64,000 bases of DNA from an uncultured Acidobacteriota bacterium. Lineage in GTDB: Bacteria > Acidobacteriota > Terriglobia > Bryobacterales > Bryobacteraceae. Shown here piece after piece: positions 8,973 through 17,544 of the stretch. The notes under the pieces are model-generated. The model saw nothing but the letters and a program-made list of their open reading frames with translations, was not told the origin of the DNA and did not search any database. Location: NCBI GenBank assembly GCA_902826605.1, contig CADEFM010000003.1, positions 62,001-126,000 on the forward strand, given 5' to 3'. How positions within the stretch are numbered: the stretch's first letter is position 1; the number at the start of each line of letters is the position of its first letter. The position numbers and the translations under genes are program-made.

Positions 8973-8993
8973 ACGGGCCGATCACCGGTCCGT
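8973..8993 (+). promoter_or_regulatory. Small hairpin before ssb
   Basis: ACGGGCCG (8973-8980) and CGGTCCGT (8986-8993) can pair over 7 of 8 positions with a 5-nt loop. The hairpin lies 22 nt before the ssb ATG, between two genes. There is no U-run after it, so a terminator is unlikely; it could be a leader element or chance in GC-rich DNA. Confidence 0.3.
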
Positions 8994-9015
8994 GCATTTC
9001 AGAAAGGACACAGCC

Positions 9016-9426
9016 ATGAGTGGCGTCAATCAAATCACAATCGTTGGGAATGTCGGATCAGCGCCGGAACTGAAGTACACGCAGAACAATGTCCCGTTCT
9101 GCCGGTTCTCGGTAGCAGTGAATGAACAGTGGAGTCAGGACGGGGAAAAGCAGGAGCGCGTCACGTGGTTTCCCGTGGTGGCGTTCAACGGGAAGTCGGA
9201 AGCCTGCGCGAACTACCTGGAGAAGGGGCGCTTGGTTGCGATCGTCGGCAAGGTGCGGACGCGCGAGTACGAGACCAAGGACGGGACGAAGCACCAAGTG
9301 ATGCAGATCGTCGCGGACACAGTCTCGTTCCTGGGATCGAGCCGGAAGGGCGACGCCCCCAGCGCTGCGCCAGTGCCCGGACAACCACGTCAAACGGCAG
9401 ACGACCTGGACGACGTGCCGTTCTAG
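9016..9426 (+). CDS. ssb: Single-stranded DNA-binding protein
   Basis: 136 residues. The OB-fold N-terminus ('VNQITIVGNVGSAPELKYT') and the conserved 'VTWFPVVAFN' and 'YLEKGRLVAIVGKV' are typical of bacterial SSB, and the chain ends in the acidic tip 'DDLDDVPF' that recruits partner proteins. It coats single-stranded DNA during replication, recombination or conjugation. ATG 9016 has an AAAGGA site upstream. It is a mobile-element copy rather than the housekeeping gene, judging by its neighbours: PRTRC E begins 9 nt later. Confidence 0.95.
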   Translation: MSGVNQITIVGNVGSAPELKYTQNNVPFCRFSVAVNEQWSQDGEKQERVTWFPVVAFNGKSEACANYLEKGRLVAIVGKVRTREYETKDGTKHQVMQIVADTVSFLGSSRKGDAPSAAPVPGQPRQTADDLDDVPF

Positions 9427-9435
9427 GAGATAGCG

Positions 9436-9903
9436 ATGACTACAGAGACGCAGAACGGGTTTTTCACGCAACTCGCACCGCTACTGGCACAGCGAGCGGT
9501 TCTGATCACTGTCTCGAAGTTGGATGAGGGCAGCCAGTTGCAGGTTAATATCTGCCCTCGCCAACTCAAAGACGGAGAGAACCAAGCGCTCACGACTCCG
9601 CTTTGCATCACCGGCACAGCCGAAGAACTCGATTCGCAGCTCGCATCGCAAGTTGGCAACTTCGTGGCTTCGCAGGCTGTGTTCAGCACCAATCTCACTT
9701 CGATCCAGGCAGAACTGGCGGAGGCGGAAAAGAACGCCCGCGAAGAGGCCAAGAAGCACCAGAAGACCGTCGGGAACGGTGGGAAGAAGGCTGAGGCGGC
9801 AAAGCCCGAGCCTCCGTCGGCACCGCAAACGCAGCAATCTCTCGGGCTATTCGACCAGTCGGCAGAACCCGCGGCGGACAGCCAACGTTCGGAGGGGGAA
9901 TAG
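9436..9903 (+). CDS. PRTRC system protein E
   Basis: 155 residues. The N-terminal half ('FFTQLAPLLAQRAVLITVSKL', then 'TTPLCITGTAEELD') matches PRTRC protein E; the rest is a charged, Lys/Glu-rich low-complexity tail. PRTRC cassettes (ParB-related, ThiF-related) are found on plasmids and integrative elements; the biochemical role of E is unknown. It is followed 3 nt later by PRTRC C, the usual neighbour. Confidence 0.85.
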   Translation: MTTETQNGFFTQLAPLLAQRAVLITVSKLDEGSQLQVNICPRQLKDGENQALTTPLCITGTAEELDSQLASQVGNFVASQAVFSTNLTSIQAELAEAEKNAREEAKKHQKTVGNGGKKAEAAKPEPPSAPQTQQSLGLFDQSAEPAADSQRSEGE

Positions 9904-9906
9904 TCG

Positions 9907-10116
9907 ATGGCACTATCAGTAACCAAGATGACCCGCGTGTTTCAGTTCAACGGCATTCGGTTGCCTGACCCTAATCCCGCCATGAGTGTGGATGAAGTGA
10001 AGTCGCTCTATGCGGCTCAGTACCCCGAACTGGCGACAGCGGCGGTGAACGGTCCGGAGGCGGCCGGGGATAAGATGCGGTACACCTTCGAGCGCGCTAT
10101 CGGTTCGAAAGGCTGA
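9907..10116 (+). CDS. PRTRC system protein C
   Basis: 69 residues. 'TRVFQFNGIRLPDPNPAMS' and 'VKSLYAAQYPELATAAVNGP' are diagnostic of the small PRTRC C protein. It is thought to be a compact alpha/beta partner of the ThiF-like protein of the cassette, which has a ubiquitin-like-pathway flavour, but this is not established. It lies 3 nt after E and 3 nt before the next gene, so expression is coupled. Confidence 0.9.
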   Translation: MALSVTKMTRVFQFNGIRLPDPNPAMSVDEVKSLYAAQYPELATAAVNGPEAAGDKMRYTFERAIGSKG

Positions 10117-10119
10117 CCG

Positions 10120-10341
10120 GTGGAACCTGATCGGCAAACACTGGAGTATGTCCTGCGCGAGCTTGACGCGATCGCGCAGGGACATCTCCCAGAACAGCAA
10201 AGTCTCATGGCGAGGTTCGTGGCATGTCCGGATTGGCAACAAGCAAGCGAATTAGTGGCGCGCGCGGTAGACGCCTCACAACGCCCGCGACGGCGGGCGC
10301 GCCCGCTTCCCGCGCCACCGGGTTGGCTCCCACTTGGGTGA
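10120..10341 (+). CDS. Small hypothetical protein in PRTRC operon
   Basis: 73 residues, GTG start 3 nt after the PRTRC C stop. It is a helical protein with an Arg/Pro-rich end. The stop TGA shares its last base with the ATG of the next gene, so the next gene is translated by coupling; the 39 residues upstream of that ATG in the other frame look like overlap rather than protein. No family recognised. Confidence 0.55.
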   Translation: MEPDRQTLEYVLRELDAIAQGHLPEQQSLMARFVACPDWQQASELVARAVDASQRPRRRARPLPAPPGWLPLG

Positions 10342-11318
10342 TGCCGCCAGGTACGGGATTGACTATCCCACGCCTGGACGGCATTCCTCAGCAGTATCAC
10401 TACCGGCGGGGCGAACAGCACGCCGCTCGGATCGCTGCCGCTCTCCTGCGAGCCGGAATCGCAAAGGCCGAAGACTGGCCCGGATGTACGGGAGATCCCA
10501 CGGAGTTTCTCAAGCGCACTTTGGACCGATGGGTCGCGGAACACGGTGGCGACCAGATTCGTCAGGAGTTTCATCTACACCTCTCGCTGACAACGCTCAC
10601 GGACTACGCCCCGCACCGGGACGACGATGGGCGCGATCCAGATCTCTACCTGGCTCTGGAGCCTGAGTCGGCGGGCTACGTTGTCTTTGGACCCACGCTA
10701 CGGTTGTTGGAGCGCGAGCATCCAAGACTCCCAGCGACGTTTGTCCACCTGTTCACCCGAGCCTTGAATCGCTGGGTGCGGGTATGGGACTGGCGTGACG
10801 CCCTGGATCGGGTCGATCGCCTCCGGGAGTGGTACGAGACCGACATCGAGGCGGGCGAAGTCGAACTCCCCGACATCGTACGCGACATTCCGCCGTGTAT
10901 GAAGCGTCGGCCGCTAACGGCTTCGGGCCTGCGGAGGTTGCACCTACGAGACAAGGCAGCCATGCAACTGGTGACGTCTGTCCTCGAATTGGACGCATTG
11001 TCATCGAAGAGTCCTCGCCCGGAGTTCGACGATGACTTAAGAGACCTCCTCGCAGATTGCGGCGAGCCACTTCCGGCGTTGCTCATCGTCTTCGAGAAAC
11101 ATGACAGCATCGAAGGGCAGTTCGATGAGGAGGCTCAGGGGATGATGGAACTGACGCCAGAACCAAACTCGATTGTCACCCTGGGTGTCACCGAGCCGGA
11201 GGCCGAGGCCGCATTCAAGACCCTCAGTACCTGCTGCGAGTCGCTCGCTAAGGCGTCAGCTATCTGTTCCCACCTCCTGGGACGCGAGTTTCGGGACGTG
11301 AGCAACAACTTCTCATGA
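10341..11318 (+). CDS. PRTRC system protein F-like
   Basis: About 325 residues from the ATG at 10341, which overlaps the previous stop by 1 nt. An in-frame ATG at 10224 exists, but the first 39 residues from it lie in the overlap and look non-coding. The chain starts 'PPGTGLTIPRLDGIPQQYHY' and is a divergent, mostly helical, soluble protein. Position after E and C and size fit PRTRC F, the most divergent family of the cassette. No catalytic motif was found. The next PRTRC genes (B, ThiF) are 4.7 kb further on, beyond a cargo block. The F assignment is context-based. Confidence 0.55.
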   Translation: MPPGTGLTIPRLDGIPQQYHYRRGEQHAARIAAALLRAGIAKAEDWPGCTGDPTEFLKRTLDRWVAEHGGDQIRQEFHLHLSLTTLTDYAPHRDDDGRDPDLYLALEPESAGYVVFGPTLRLLEREHPRLPATFVHLFTRALNRWVRVWDWRDALDRVDRLREWYETDIEAGEVELPDIVRDIPPCMKRRPLTASGLRRLHLRDKAAMQLVTSVLELDALSSKSPRPEFDDDLRDLLADCGEPLPALLIVFEKHDSIEGQFDEEAQGMMELTPEPNSIVTLGVTEPEAEAAFKTLSTCCESLAKASAICSHLLGREFRDVSNNFS

Positions 11319-11392
11319 TGCCGCTTGGGCCTACCATCACTTGACGCCGTGTCGTTTTCGGCGAATAAACTGGGCGCTTCCTGACGCCTTCC

Positions 11393-11857
11393 TTAAATCC
11401 AGCGCCGCACGCGCGCTGCGTATCCAGTGAAGGTCGCTCCGAACTTTTCGGTGAGAGCTCGTTCTTCCGGCTGAATTTGAAAGCGGTTCACGTAAAGAAT
11501 GAACATTGGCAGGAACGAGAAGGCGAACGCGTTGCGTAGGAGGATCGCTCCGCCGAAGAGGATCAGGAGGAAGCCCAAGTACATGGGATTTCTCGTCAGA
11601 GAATAAACACCGGAGTGCACCAAGAGGGATGTTGCTCCAGGTTTCGTGGGGTTGACTGTTGTGCGCGCTCGCCTGAATTCCATTACTCCCAAGCCGCTCG
11701 TGAGGACGCCGATGGCGGCGAATGTGATTGCGAAGAAAATGCGGGCGGGGAGTTGGAGGTCGCCAACCGGGAGGAATCGCGCGACGACCCACATGAGCGA
11801 AGCTGCGCACAGCACGACTGCGACGGGTGGAATCTTGAGATCGAAGAATCGTTTCAT
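11393..11857 (-). CDS. Isoprenylcysteine carboxyl methyltransferase-family membrane protein
   Basis: 154 residues with about four membrane segments. The motif 'LTRNPMYLGFLLIL' and the C-terminal 'EERALTEKFG' through 'RVRRWI' are hallmarks of the ICMT/phospholipid-methyltransferase superfamily. These integral membrane enzymes use S-adenosylmethionine; the substrate here is unknown. The ATG follows the TAA of the upstream oxidoreductase gene directly, so the two are co-translated. Confidence 0.85.
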   Translation of the reverse strand: MKRFFDLKIPPVAVVLCAASLMWVVARFLPVGDLQLPARIFFAITFAAIGVLTSGLGVMEFRRARTTVNPTKPGATSLLVHSGVYSLTRNPMYLGFLLILFGGAILLRNAFAFSFLPMFILYVNRFQIQPEERALTEKFGATFTGYAARVRRWI

Positions 11858-12844
11858 TTATGGGTGCTCCACCGTAACCACCACATTCCCCTTCTTGTGC
11901 CCTCGCTCAACCTGCTTGAAAGCTTGCGCGATCTGCTTCAAAGGATAGCTACGGTCGATGACCGGCTTGAGCTTTCCGGATGCCGCGAGCCCGGCGATGA
12001 AAGCCATCCGTTCCGGGCTGTTTATGGCCACACCACCCCTTATTTTCTTTCCCCCGATGAAGGTGGTCCAGAGGCTCCGTGCCACGTCATCCAGGCCCAT
12101 GATGCAGGAAAGGAAAATACCTTGAGGCTCAAGCAGGTGTTTGCAGCGGTCAAAGGTGGTTGCGCCCACAACGTCAAATATCAGGTCGTAGGTTTCCGCG
12201 TTCTTGGTGAAGTCTCCTTTGGTATAGTCGATCACCGTGTCTGCACCCAACGATTTCATTAGTTCCACATTCGCTCCGCTGCATACTGCGGTCACTGTCG
12301 CCGCCAAATGCTTGGCCAGTTGCACAGCTGCCGACCCGATACTTCCGGAAGCTCCGATGATCAGGAGCTTGTGTCCGGCCTGAGTCTTTCCCAACTCCCG
12401 GAGATAGTACAACGCGGCGTTTGCCCCAAAAGGTATGGCAACTGCCTCTTCCCAGCTCAGAGACGCTGGTTTCATCGCCAGGGCCGCGTTTTCAGGGAGG
12501 CATGCGTATTGGGCGTGCCCGCCGCCCGACATCCCGGTCGAGCCAAATACCTGGTCACCGGACTTGAACCTTTCAACGTCTTTGCCTGCTTCGACAATCT
12601 CTCCAGCCAGCTCCGTACCCAGGATGCGTTCTTTCCAAGGTTTTCCGATGCCAAACATGAGTTTGGCCATCGGCAGCATGGAGCTGGTAACGAACGTGAA
12701 ATTCCGCATGTTGCAATCCCCGGTTGACACCGTGGTCGCATGTACTCTTATAAGAACTTCTTTGTCCCTTGGCACTGGCATGGCCACCTCTTCAAATCGG
12801 AGAAGGTCGGGGGATCCGTATCGGGCGTGCAGGATGGCTCTCAA
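11858..12844 (-). CDS. NADP-dependent MDR oxidoreductase (quinone reductase-like)
   Basis: 328 residues. The N-terminus 'ARYGSPDLLRFEEVAMPVP' and the Rossmann segment 'KLLIIGASGSIGSAAVQLAK' place it in the zinc-independent medium-chain dehydrogenase/reductase family. It should reduce quinones, enals or similar electrophiles with NADPH in the cytoplasm. The start is TTG at 12844. It is the third gene of a minus-strand block with two membrane proteins upstream and the methyltransferase-like gene directly downstream. Confidence 0.88.
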   Translation of the reverse strand: MRAILHARYGSPDLLRFEEVAMPVPRDKEVLIRVHATTVSTGDCNMRNFTFVTSSMLPMAKLMFGIGKPWKERILGTELAGEIVEAGKDVERFKSGDQVFGSTGMSGGGHAQYACLPENAALAMKPASLSWEEAVAIPFGANAALYYLRELGKTQAGHKLLIIGASGSIGSAAVQLAKHLAATVTAVCSGANVELMKSLGADTVIDYTKGDFTKNAETYDLIFDVVGATTFDRCKHLLEPQGIFLSCIMGLDDVARSLWTTFIGGKKIRGGVAINSPERMAFIAGLAASGKLKPVIDRSYPLKQIAQAFKQVERGHKKGNVVVTVEHP

Positions 12845-12862
12845 AAAATTGGCTCCTTGCTG

Positions 12863-13282
12863 TCACCGTGCAAGTATCGCGGCGTGCGCAACGGACCAAG
12901 CTGCTCCAGCGTAACCGATCGTCGTGAGCGTGAAACTGCCGGCCATGAGGACGCCGAATGGGCTGGCCGGGTTCTGCCTAGTGTTGGGCCTGATCGCGAG
13001 CACAAGGAATCCGAATGGGTTCAGCAGAGATCCGACGCTCATCGCCACCAGAATGACCGGCGACACAGCAAGCCGGAAATGTGCAAACAGCAGGTAGAAA
13101 ATCATCAACAAGCCAGTCATGAGCAGATAGTCAATATGGGCCTTCAGCAAATTCGGAACGCTGGGGAACAGTTTCCTCACACCCGATGACGTACGAACGC
13201 CCACCAGGCACCACGCCAGCACCAGCGTGATGGTCAAACAAAGACTGCCGACAACGACTAGAACACCGGAGTCGTTATGCAT
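12863..13282 (-). CDS. Four-helix membrane protein, unknown
   Basis: 139 residues with four hydrophobic segments (about residues 7-27, 50-70, 76-96 and 112-132). Family not recognised. The gene overlaps the next upstream membrane protein by 8 nt and precedes the oxidoreductase by 18 nt, so it belongs to one transcription unit. Confidence 0.65.
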   Translation of the reverse strand: MHNDSGVLVVVGSLCLTITLVLAWCLVGVRTSSGVRKLFPSVPNLLKAHIDYLLMTGLLMIFYLLFAHFRLAVSPVILVAMSVGSLLNPFGFLVLAIRPNTRQNPASPFGVLMAGSFTLTTIGYAGAAWSVAHAAILAR

Positions 13283-13703
13283 GGATCCCTCGATGATTCC
13301 CGTTGACGCGGGCGGCGATCTTGCCGCGCATCAGCAGCCACGCCAGAATCCCGCCTGCGCCAACGTCATACGACCCGCAGAACGCGGGCCAATATTCGGG
13401 CATGCCATCGTTTGTCACAATGCCTCCGTGGAAAAAATCGAAAACGCCGTGGCCCACAAGCGCGGCGGAGACGATCCATAGACTGCGCTTGAACCCTACG
13501 ACGGCGGCTGCAACAAACCCAGTCATCACGCTCAATTCGACGATCAGCGCATGGGTTGTCCCCCCAATCACGGCAAACAGGACGTAGTAGGAAGGAACTA
13601 CAATCGCCACCGTTGGGTAAAACGCGCGATCGCGATCCAATCCTACGAACCTTGCAAACACAGACACAACTACCGAGAGCACGCTTCCGATTCCGTATCC
13701 CAT
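13275..13703 (-). CDS. Integral membrane protein, unknown
   Basis: 142 residues, four to five hydrophobic segments. Conserved-looking polar residues sit in 'GHGVFDFFHGG' and 'WPAFCGSYDVG', which suggests a His/Asp site at the membrane face. The family is not known to me. It overlaps the following membrane protein by 8 nt. Confidence 0.65.
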   Translation of the reverse strand: MGYGIGSVLSVVVSVFARFVGLDRDRAFYPTVAIVVPSYYVLFAVIGGTTHALIVELSVMTGFVAAAVVGFKRSLWIVSAALVGHGVFDFFHGGIVTNDGMPEYWPAFCGSYDVGAGGILAWLLMRGKIAARVNGNHRGIHA

Positions 13704-13834
13704 ACGAGTCCTTTCGTTTCACCTATCCGGCTATTTCACGATTCCGAGTTGGAGCAGCCTAGCTCGGCCGCGTATTGGCCCGCTCCCCGTAAAGCCGTCT
13801 TCGAGGGTACGATACGCGGCACGATTGCTGTTGC

Positions 13835-13987
13835 TCACGAGCGCTTGCAGGTGCAGGCGGGACCGCACTTGCAGGCATCGCCGCACGCGCAGCCGGTCTT
13901 GGCGGGTTCCGCCTTGGGGCTCTGGCATCCGCATTGGCAAGCCGCGCCCGGGCAGGACTTGCAGGAACATTGGGTTGAGTTAGACAT
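13835..13987 (-). CDS. Metallothionein-like Cys-rich protein (50 aa)
   Basis: A 50-residue protein with 12 cysteines at 7, 9, 12, 17, 19, 21, 33, 35, 39, 41, 45 and 47, arranged as CxC, CxxC and CxCxC clusters around a Pro/Lys/Ala spacer (residues 22-32). It has no His and no aromatic residue. This is the composition of bacterial metallothioneins that bind Zn, Cu or Cd through thiolates in the cytoplasm. The start ATG has a GAAAGGA site upstream. It heads a minus-strand block of membrane and redox genes in the PRTRC cargo. No sensor gene is beside it except the AraC regulator. Confidence 0.85.
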   Translation of the reverse strand: MSNSTQCSCKSCPGAACQCGCQSPKAEPAKTGCACGDACKCGPACTCKRS

Positions 13988-14149
13988 GGTTTCTTTTCCT
14001 TTCGATTCGGTTGACTGTCTGTCAACGAGATGAGTTTCTCATCGAAGGCCCCTTCCGATATTGAACGGAGCGGCTATTCGCGATGGATGAATCGGCTATT
14101 CTTGCGGCGCAGGCTGGCCTTTGCCCGGCGAGTTCTAACTCGTTGCGAC

Positions 14150-15016
14150 CTACGGCACAACCCGCGCGGACACGCTGAAAGGCGAGGCGATTTCAGCGAA
14201 CGTGCCGCGCATCAAGGCCGACGGAGCCATGCCAACCATCTGGTAGAACGTCCGGGTGAGATGCGCCGCATCGGCGAAGTCGGCAGCGTGCGCCGCGTCC
14301 GCAATTGTACGCTCGGAGCCGATGGCGAGCATCGCTCGTGTCAACTTGCGCCAGAGCATATAGCGGCTAAAGGGAAGCCCCACCTGCTCTTTGAACAGAT
14401 GCGCGAAACGGCTGGGGGAAAGAAAAGCCATCCCCGCTGCCGTGTCCAATGAGACGCGCAGGTCATCGGACGCCTGAATGCGGTTCAGCACGGTCGTGAC
14501 TCGGGGGTCCAGGCTGCGCATCGGTGGCGGTCCCGGACTCAAGGCGTGTACACAATCGCGAATTAGGGCGCCGACTTCCATGCTAGCGAAGGGTTGTTCG
14601 GTAAACGTTCGAAGTGCCGAAACAGATGAGGCGAGGCGGGCATCGGGCACGATTGTGATGTCGTGCGCGAGAAGGGTTTGCAGCCACACCCCTTCGCACG
14701 ACTCAGGATCTACAAAGAGCATCGCGCCAAAGGCCCCATTGCAATCAAAGGAATGAACTGCGTCCGGCCGTACAACAAGTCCGCGGCCTTGGCGCCAGTC
14801 CTCCTGATGACCGCAAATGGCGAAGGGTTCGTCGAGTGAAATGACAATCTGGATCGCGTGGTGCGAGTGGGCCGGGACGACGCCCTTAGCCCGGCCGATC
14901 AGGAGGAAGCCGCCGTCCCATAGGTACCAGCGTGGAACGTTTAGCCACCGGTACGATGCATCGTTCAACTGCTGGTTCGCAGTAGCCACGGTTCCTACTG
15001 TAGCTGTTTTGTACAA
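14150..15016 (-). CDS. AraC-family transcriptional regulator
   Basis: About 288 residues. An N-terminal cupin-like sensing half ('VPAHSHHAIQIVISLDEPF') is followed by a C-terminal pair of helix-turn-helix motifs ('VSLDTAAGMAFLSPSRFAHL' and the 'RTIADAAHAADFADAAHLT' half), the AraC/XylS design. The start is TTG at 15016; a start slightly further in is possible. It lies directly upstream of the cargo genes on the same strand and may control them; the effector is unknown. Confidence 0.85.
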   Translation of the reverse strand: MYKTATVGTVATANQQLNDASYRWLNVPRWYLWDGGFLLIGRAKGVVPAHSHHAIQIVISLDEPFAICGHQEDWRQGRGLVVRPDAVHSFDCNGAFGAMLFVDPESCEGVWLQTLLAHDITIVPDARLASSVSALRTFTEQPFASMEVGALIRDCVHALSPGPPPMRSLDPRVTTVLNRIQASDDLRVSLDTAAGMAFLSPSRFAHLFKEQVGLPFSRYMLWRKLTRAMLAIGSERTIADAAHAADFADAAHLTRTFYQMVGMAPSALMRGTFAEIASPFSVSARVVP

Positions 15017-15117
15017 GAAGATTAGCCGGAGCGTTCAATCTTCAAAGGGGCCAACTACTGTACTTTTGACTCGTGACAAGAATCAAGCAAACAAATTGGA
15101 AGGAAAGCAAACAACCA

Positions 15118-15536
15118 TGAACCTCAAACTGAATACGCTGGTCGCCGCTTTCGGAGCAGCCATTTTGCTCGCTCCTGCAAGCTATGCCAAGACCGCTTCC
15201 GTCTGCCAAACCGGGAAACTGTTGGACGTCCAAGAAATCACGGAATTCGTGCCGACCGCCCAGATCGGCCAAGCCCGTCAAAACAAGAACGGTAAGGATT
15301 GGACCATGATCGTCATGCCGCCCACGCGCAAGCAGACGACCTACGTCGTCATAGTGGCGCTGGACGGAATCATCTACACGGCGCGCTCCAGCGGCGACTT
15401 CTGGGGTTACAACCCGTCGCGCATGATCGTCGACAGCGAAGTGGAAGCTTGTGTGGACTCGAACAAGCTGGTGATCACCCGGCCTGACGGAAAGCAGTAT
15501 AAACCAACGATCGTCCGGCGGGAGAGGGATCGCTAA
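15118..15536 (+). CDS. Secreted hypothetical protein
   Basis: 139 residues with a clear N-terminal signal peptide ending near 'LAPASYAKTA' (residue ~24). The mature part is beta-rich and small. An AAGGAA site precedes the ATG at 15118. An upstream in-frame extension to 14817 exists but reads through the AraC promoter region and is unlikely. The gene ends 3 nt before the DUF2958 gene. Family not recognised. Confidence 0.65.
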
Positions 15537-15539
15537 AAT

Positions 15540-15911
15540 ATGAATCTTTTCACCCCAGATATTCTGGCCCGCCTTCTGGAAAACGGCCGCAAGCAGGCTC
15601 CTGTACGCGGAACCAAGGATGAAATCGACTTTCAGCCTGTCGTGAAGATCTTTACATCCGGAGGAGAATGCACCTGGCTTCTCACGGAGATCGATCCAGA
15701 GGATACCGATGTCGCTTTCGGTCTTTATCAGCCCGCCAGAGGTTATCCGAAACTCGGCTACGTTAGGCTCTCGGAGATTGCCGCTGTGCGAGGAAAACTG
15801 GGCCTTCCCGCCGAGCGCGACCTGTGGTTTGAGGCGGATAAACCCCTCTCGGTATACGCCCAGAGGCCCGACTCGAATGCATCGATGCCCGATGCACAGA
15901 TGGCGGACTAG
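15540..15911 (+). CDS. DUF2958 domain protein
   Basis: 123 residues. 'FTSGGECTWLLTEIDPEDTD', followed by the 'FGLYQPARGYPKLGYVRLSE' segment, is the DUF2958 pattern (length ~110-120). These proteins occur on plasmids and integrative elements, commonly near PRTRC genes. Function is unknown. Confidence 0.88.
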   Translation: MNLFTPDILARLLENGRKQAPVRGTKDEIDFQPVVKIFTSGGECTWLLTEIDPEDTDVAFGLYQPARGYPKLGYVRLSEIAAVRGKLGLPAERDLWFEADKPLSVYAQRPDSNASMPDAQMAD

Positions 15912-16031
15912 AATCTGGCGCAAGCAAAGTCAATGCGGCGTTAACCTAGCGGTGCTGCCGAGCCCAGTCGGGTTGTGGGAAGTAACGCTGAATGCTTGCC
16001 CGAAGCAGGAGTTCTACTGGACGGAGGCATC

Positions 16032-16736
16032 GTGCAGACATCTATAGGCTTGGCCGACTCGCAAACCCTTGCTCTTCAAGGCGCAATACTCATCTACCGT
16101 GGCCCTCGCGCGTTCGCCACTTGGCACTCGGTAGTGAGCGACGAGGAGCGTGGGCTATCGCTAAGTGAGGCACAACCGCTCACGCTCGACTTCGTCCGCG
16201 CCATCTCACAGGGGCTCGCCTCTCACCCGCCAATCGAGGTTCTTCCCGAAAACGTCCTCGTGCGGACCGCGGATGTGCTCGTTTGGTGGACGGCAGCCGC
16301 CCAGCGGACGATGTTCTTTCGAGCCACTGACGAATCCGTCGCACCCCTGAACGGGCAGCGTTTCTCCCACGCCCCGCTCGTTTGGAAGGTCTCGGCACAC
16401 GAACTGTGGGTCCGGGCACTGAGGAAGAACGCGCGACCCACCACGGACACGCCGCTGTTTGTCGCCCCTTACTGGAACGTTAATGGCGAGGACGGGCTCA
16501 CTTGTCAAGGCTCCATGCGATCCCCGGAGGAGGCCAGCGTGGCTTCAATTTCTCAGTGGGAGCGCGCCTTCTTTCAGAGCGAGTTCACACATGCAACGGG
16601 GATACGTCCCCTGACGAACCATCCCGGCGGCTTTGCAGGCCTTTGGGCGAGTCTCGCAGACTCCAGAAAGGCGTTCCCGACCCACAGGCTTGTTCCGGCG
16701 AAGCAAACGCTTCGGGAGTTTGTCGAGGAACCATAG
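16032..16736 (+). CDS. PRTRC system protein B
   Basis: About 234 residues. 'LQGAILIYRGP', 'LPENVLVRTADVLVWWTAA' and 'TPLFVAPYWNVNGEDGLTCQ' through 'SEFTHA' are PRTRC B landmarks. Start GTG 16032 has cGGAGG at 16023-16028; a GTG at 15975 would lengthen it without a ribosome site. The role of B is unknown. It is followed by the ThiF gene, whose ribosome site TAGGAGG overlaps the B stop, a tight coupling. Confidence 0.85.
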   Translation: MQTSIGLADSQTLALQGAILIYRGPRAFATWHSVVSDEERGLSLSEAQPLTLDFVRAISQGLASHPPIEVLPENVLVRTADVLVWWTAAAQRTMFFRATDESVAPLNGQRFSHAPLVWKVSAHELWVRALRKNARPTTDTPLFVAPYWNVNGEDGLTCQGSMRSPEEASVASISQWERAFFQSEFTHATGIRPLTNHPGGFAGLWASLADSRKAFPTHRLVPAKQTLREFVEEP

Positions 16737-16743
16737 GAGGCTC

Positions 16744-17544
16744 ATGCACGTTCTGGACGCGGAACTCCTTCGACGATCAGTCCGAGTCCTTGTCGTGGGT
16801 TGCGGAGGAAACGGATCAGCACTCATCTCCGGCCTGCCGTATCTGCACCAGGCAATGCTCGTCGCTGGGCATCCGGGTGGCCTCGACGTCATGGTGATGG
16901 ATGGCGACGTCATATCCCCTACGAATTGCGTTCGCCAGCCGTTCACCTCCAGCGAAGTCGGATTGTCGAAAGCCGTCGTCACGATCACCCGGTTGAATCT
17001 CTTCTGGGGACTTCGTTGGACGGCCATACCGTCCTTCGTTTCCACCTCAACGAAGCTACCTGACGCTGATCTGATCATCAGTTGTGTTGACACACGTGCG
17101 GCCCGCGCGGATCTGGCGGAGTTGGTTACGGGATGGCGCAGCCGAGTCTACTACTGGATGGACTTGGGCAACTCGTCCGATCGAGGGCAGTTGGTGCTAG
17201 GGCAGCCGTGGAACGGTCGAAATCGCCAGTCTGCTTGGCGTCTTCGCACGGCACCCGAGTTGTTCCCGGAGATCACCTTGGCGTCATTGGACGCCGACGA
17301 CGGCCCAAGTTGCAGCGCGATCGAGGCGCTGGAGCGTCAGGAGCCATTCGTCAATCAGGTGCTGGCGCAGCACGCCCTAGCCCTGCTTGCCCGCCTCTTC
17401 CGTTATGGGCGGATTGAGCATCACGGTGCCTTCATCGACGTCGCCAACAGCCGGGTACATCCGTTGGTAGTGAGCCCCGACATCTGGAGTCGGATGAGGC
17501 GGCGTGGTCGGCGGCATGTTGACGTGGTGCTACGAGCTGGTTGA
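16744..17544 (+). CDS. PRTRC system ThiF family protein
   Basis: 266 residues. The Rossmann dinucleotide motif 'VVGCGGNGS' near the N-terminus, the acidic 'VMDGDVISPTNCVRQPF' and the 'GLSKAVV' contact are ThiF/E1-type. A cysteine in 'DDGPSCSAIEAL' matches the conserved Cys of the PRTRC-associated ThiF group. ThiF/E1 enzymes adenylate the C-terminus of a ubiquitin-like partner, but the partner here is not known; the small PRTRC C protein is a candidate. ATG 16744 has an AGGAGG site. It ends at 17544, overlapping the convergent gene by 15 nt. Confidence 0.88.
   Translation: MHVLDAELLRRSVRVLVVGCGGNGSALISGLPYLHQAMLVAGHPGGLDVMVMDGDVISPTNCVRQPFTSSEVGLSKAVVTITRLNLFWGLRWTAIPSFVSTSTKLPDADLIISCVDTRAARADLAELVTGWRSRVYYWMDLGNSSDRGQLVLGQPWNGRNRQSAWRLRTAPELFPEITLASLDADDGPSCSAIEALERQEPFVNQVLAQHALALLARLFRYGRIEHHGAFIDVANSRVHPLVVSPDIWSRMRRRGRRHVDVVLRAG

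Noticed and set aside
10224..10340. Upstream start of the PRTRC F-like gene
   Set aside because: The extra 39 residues lie over the previous gene in another frame and look non-coding.
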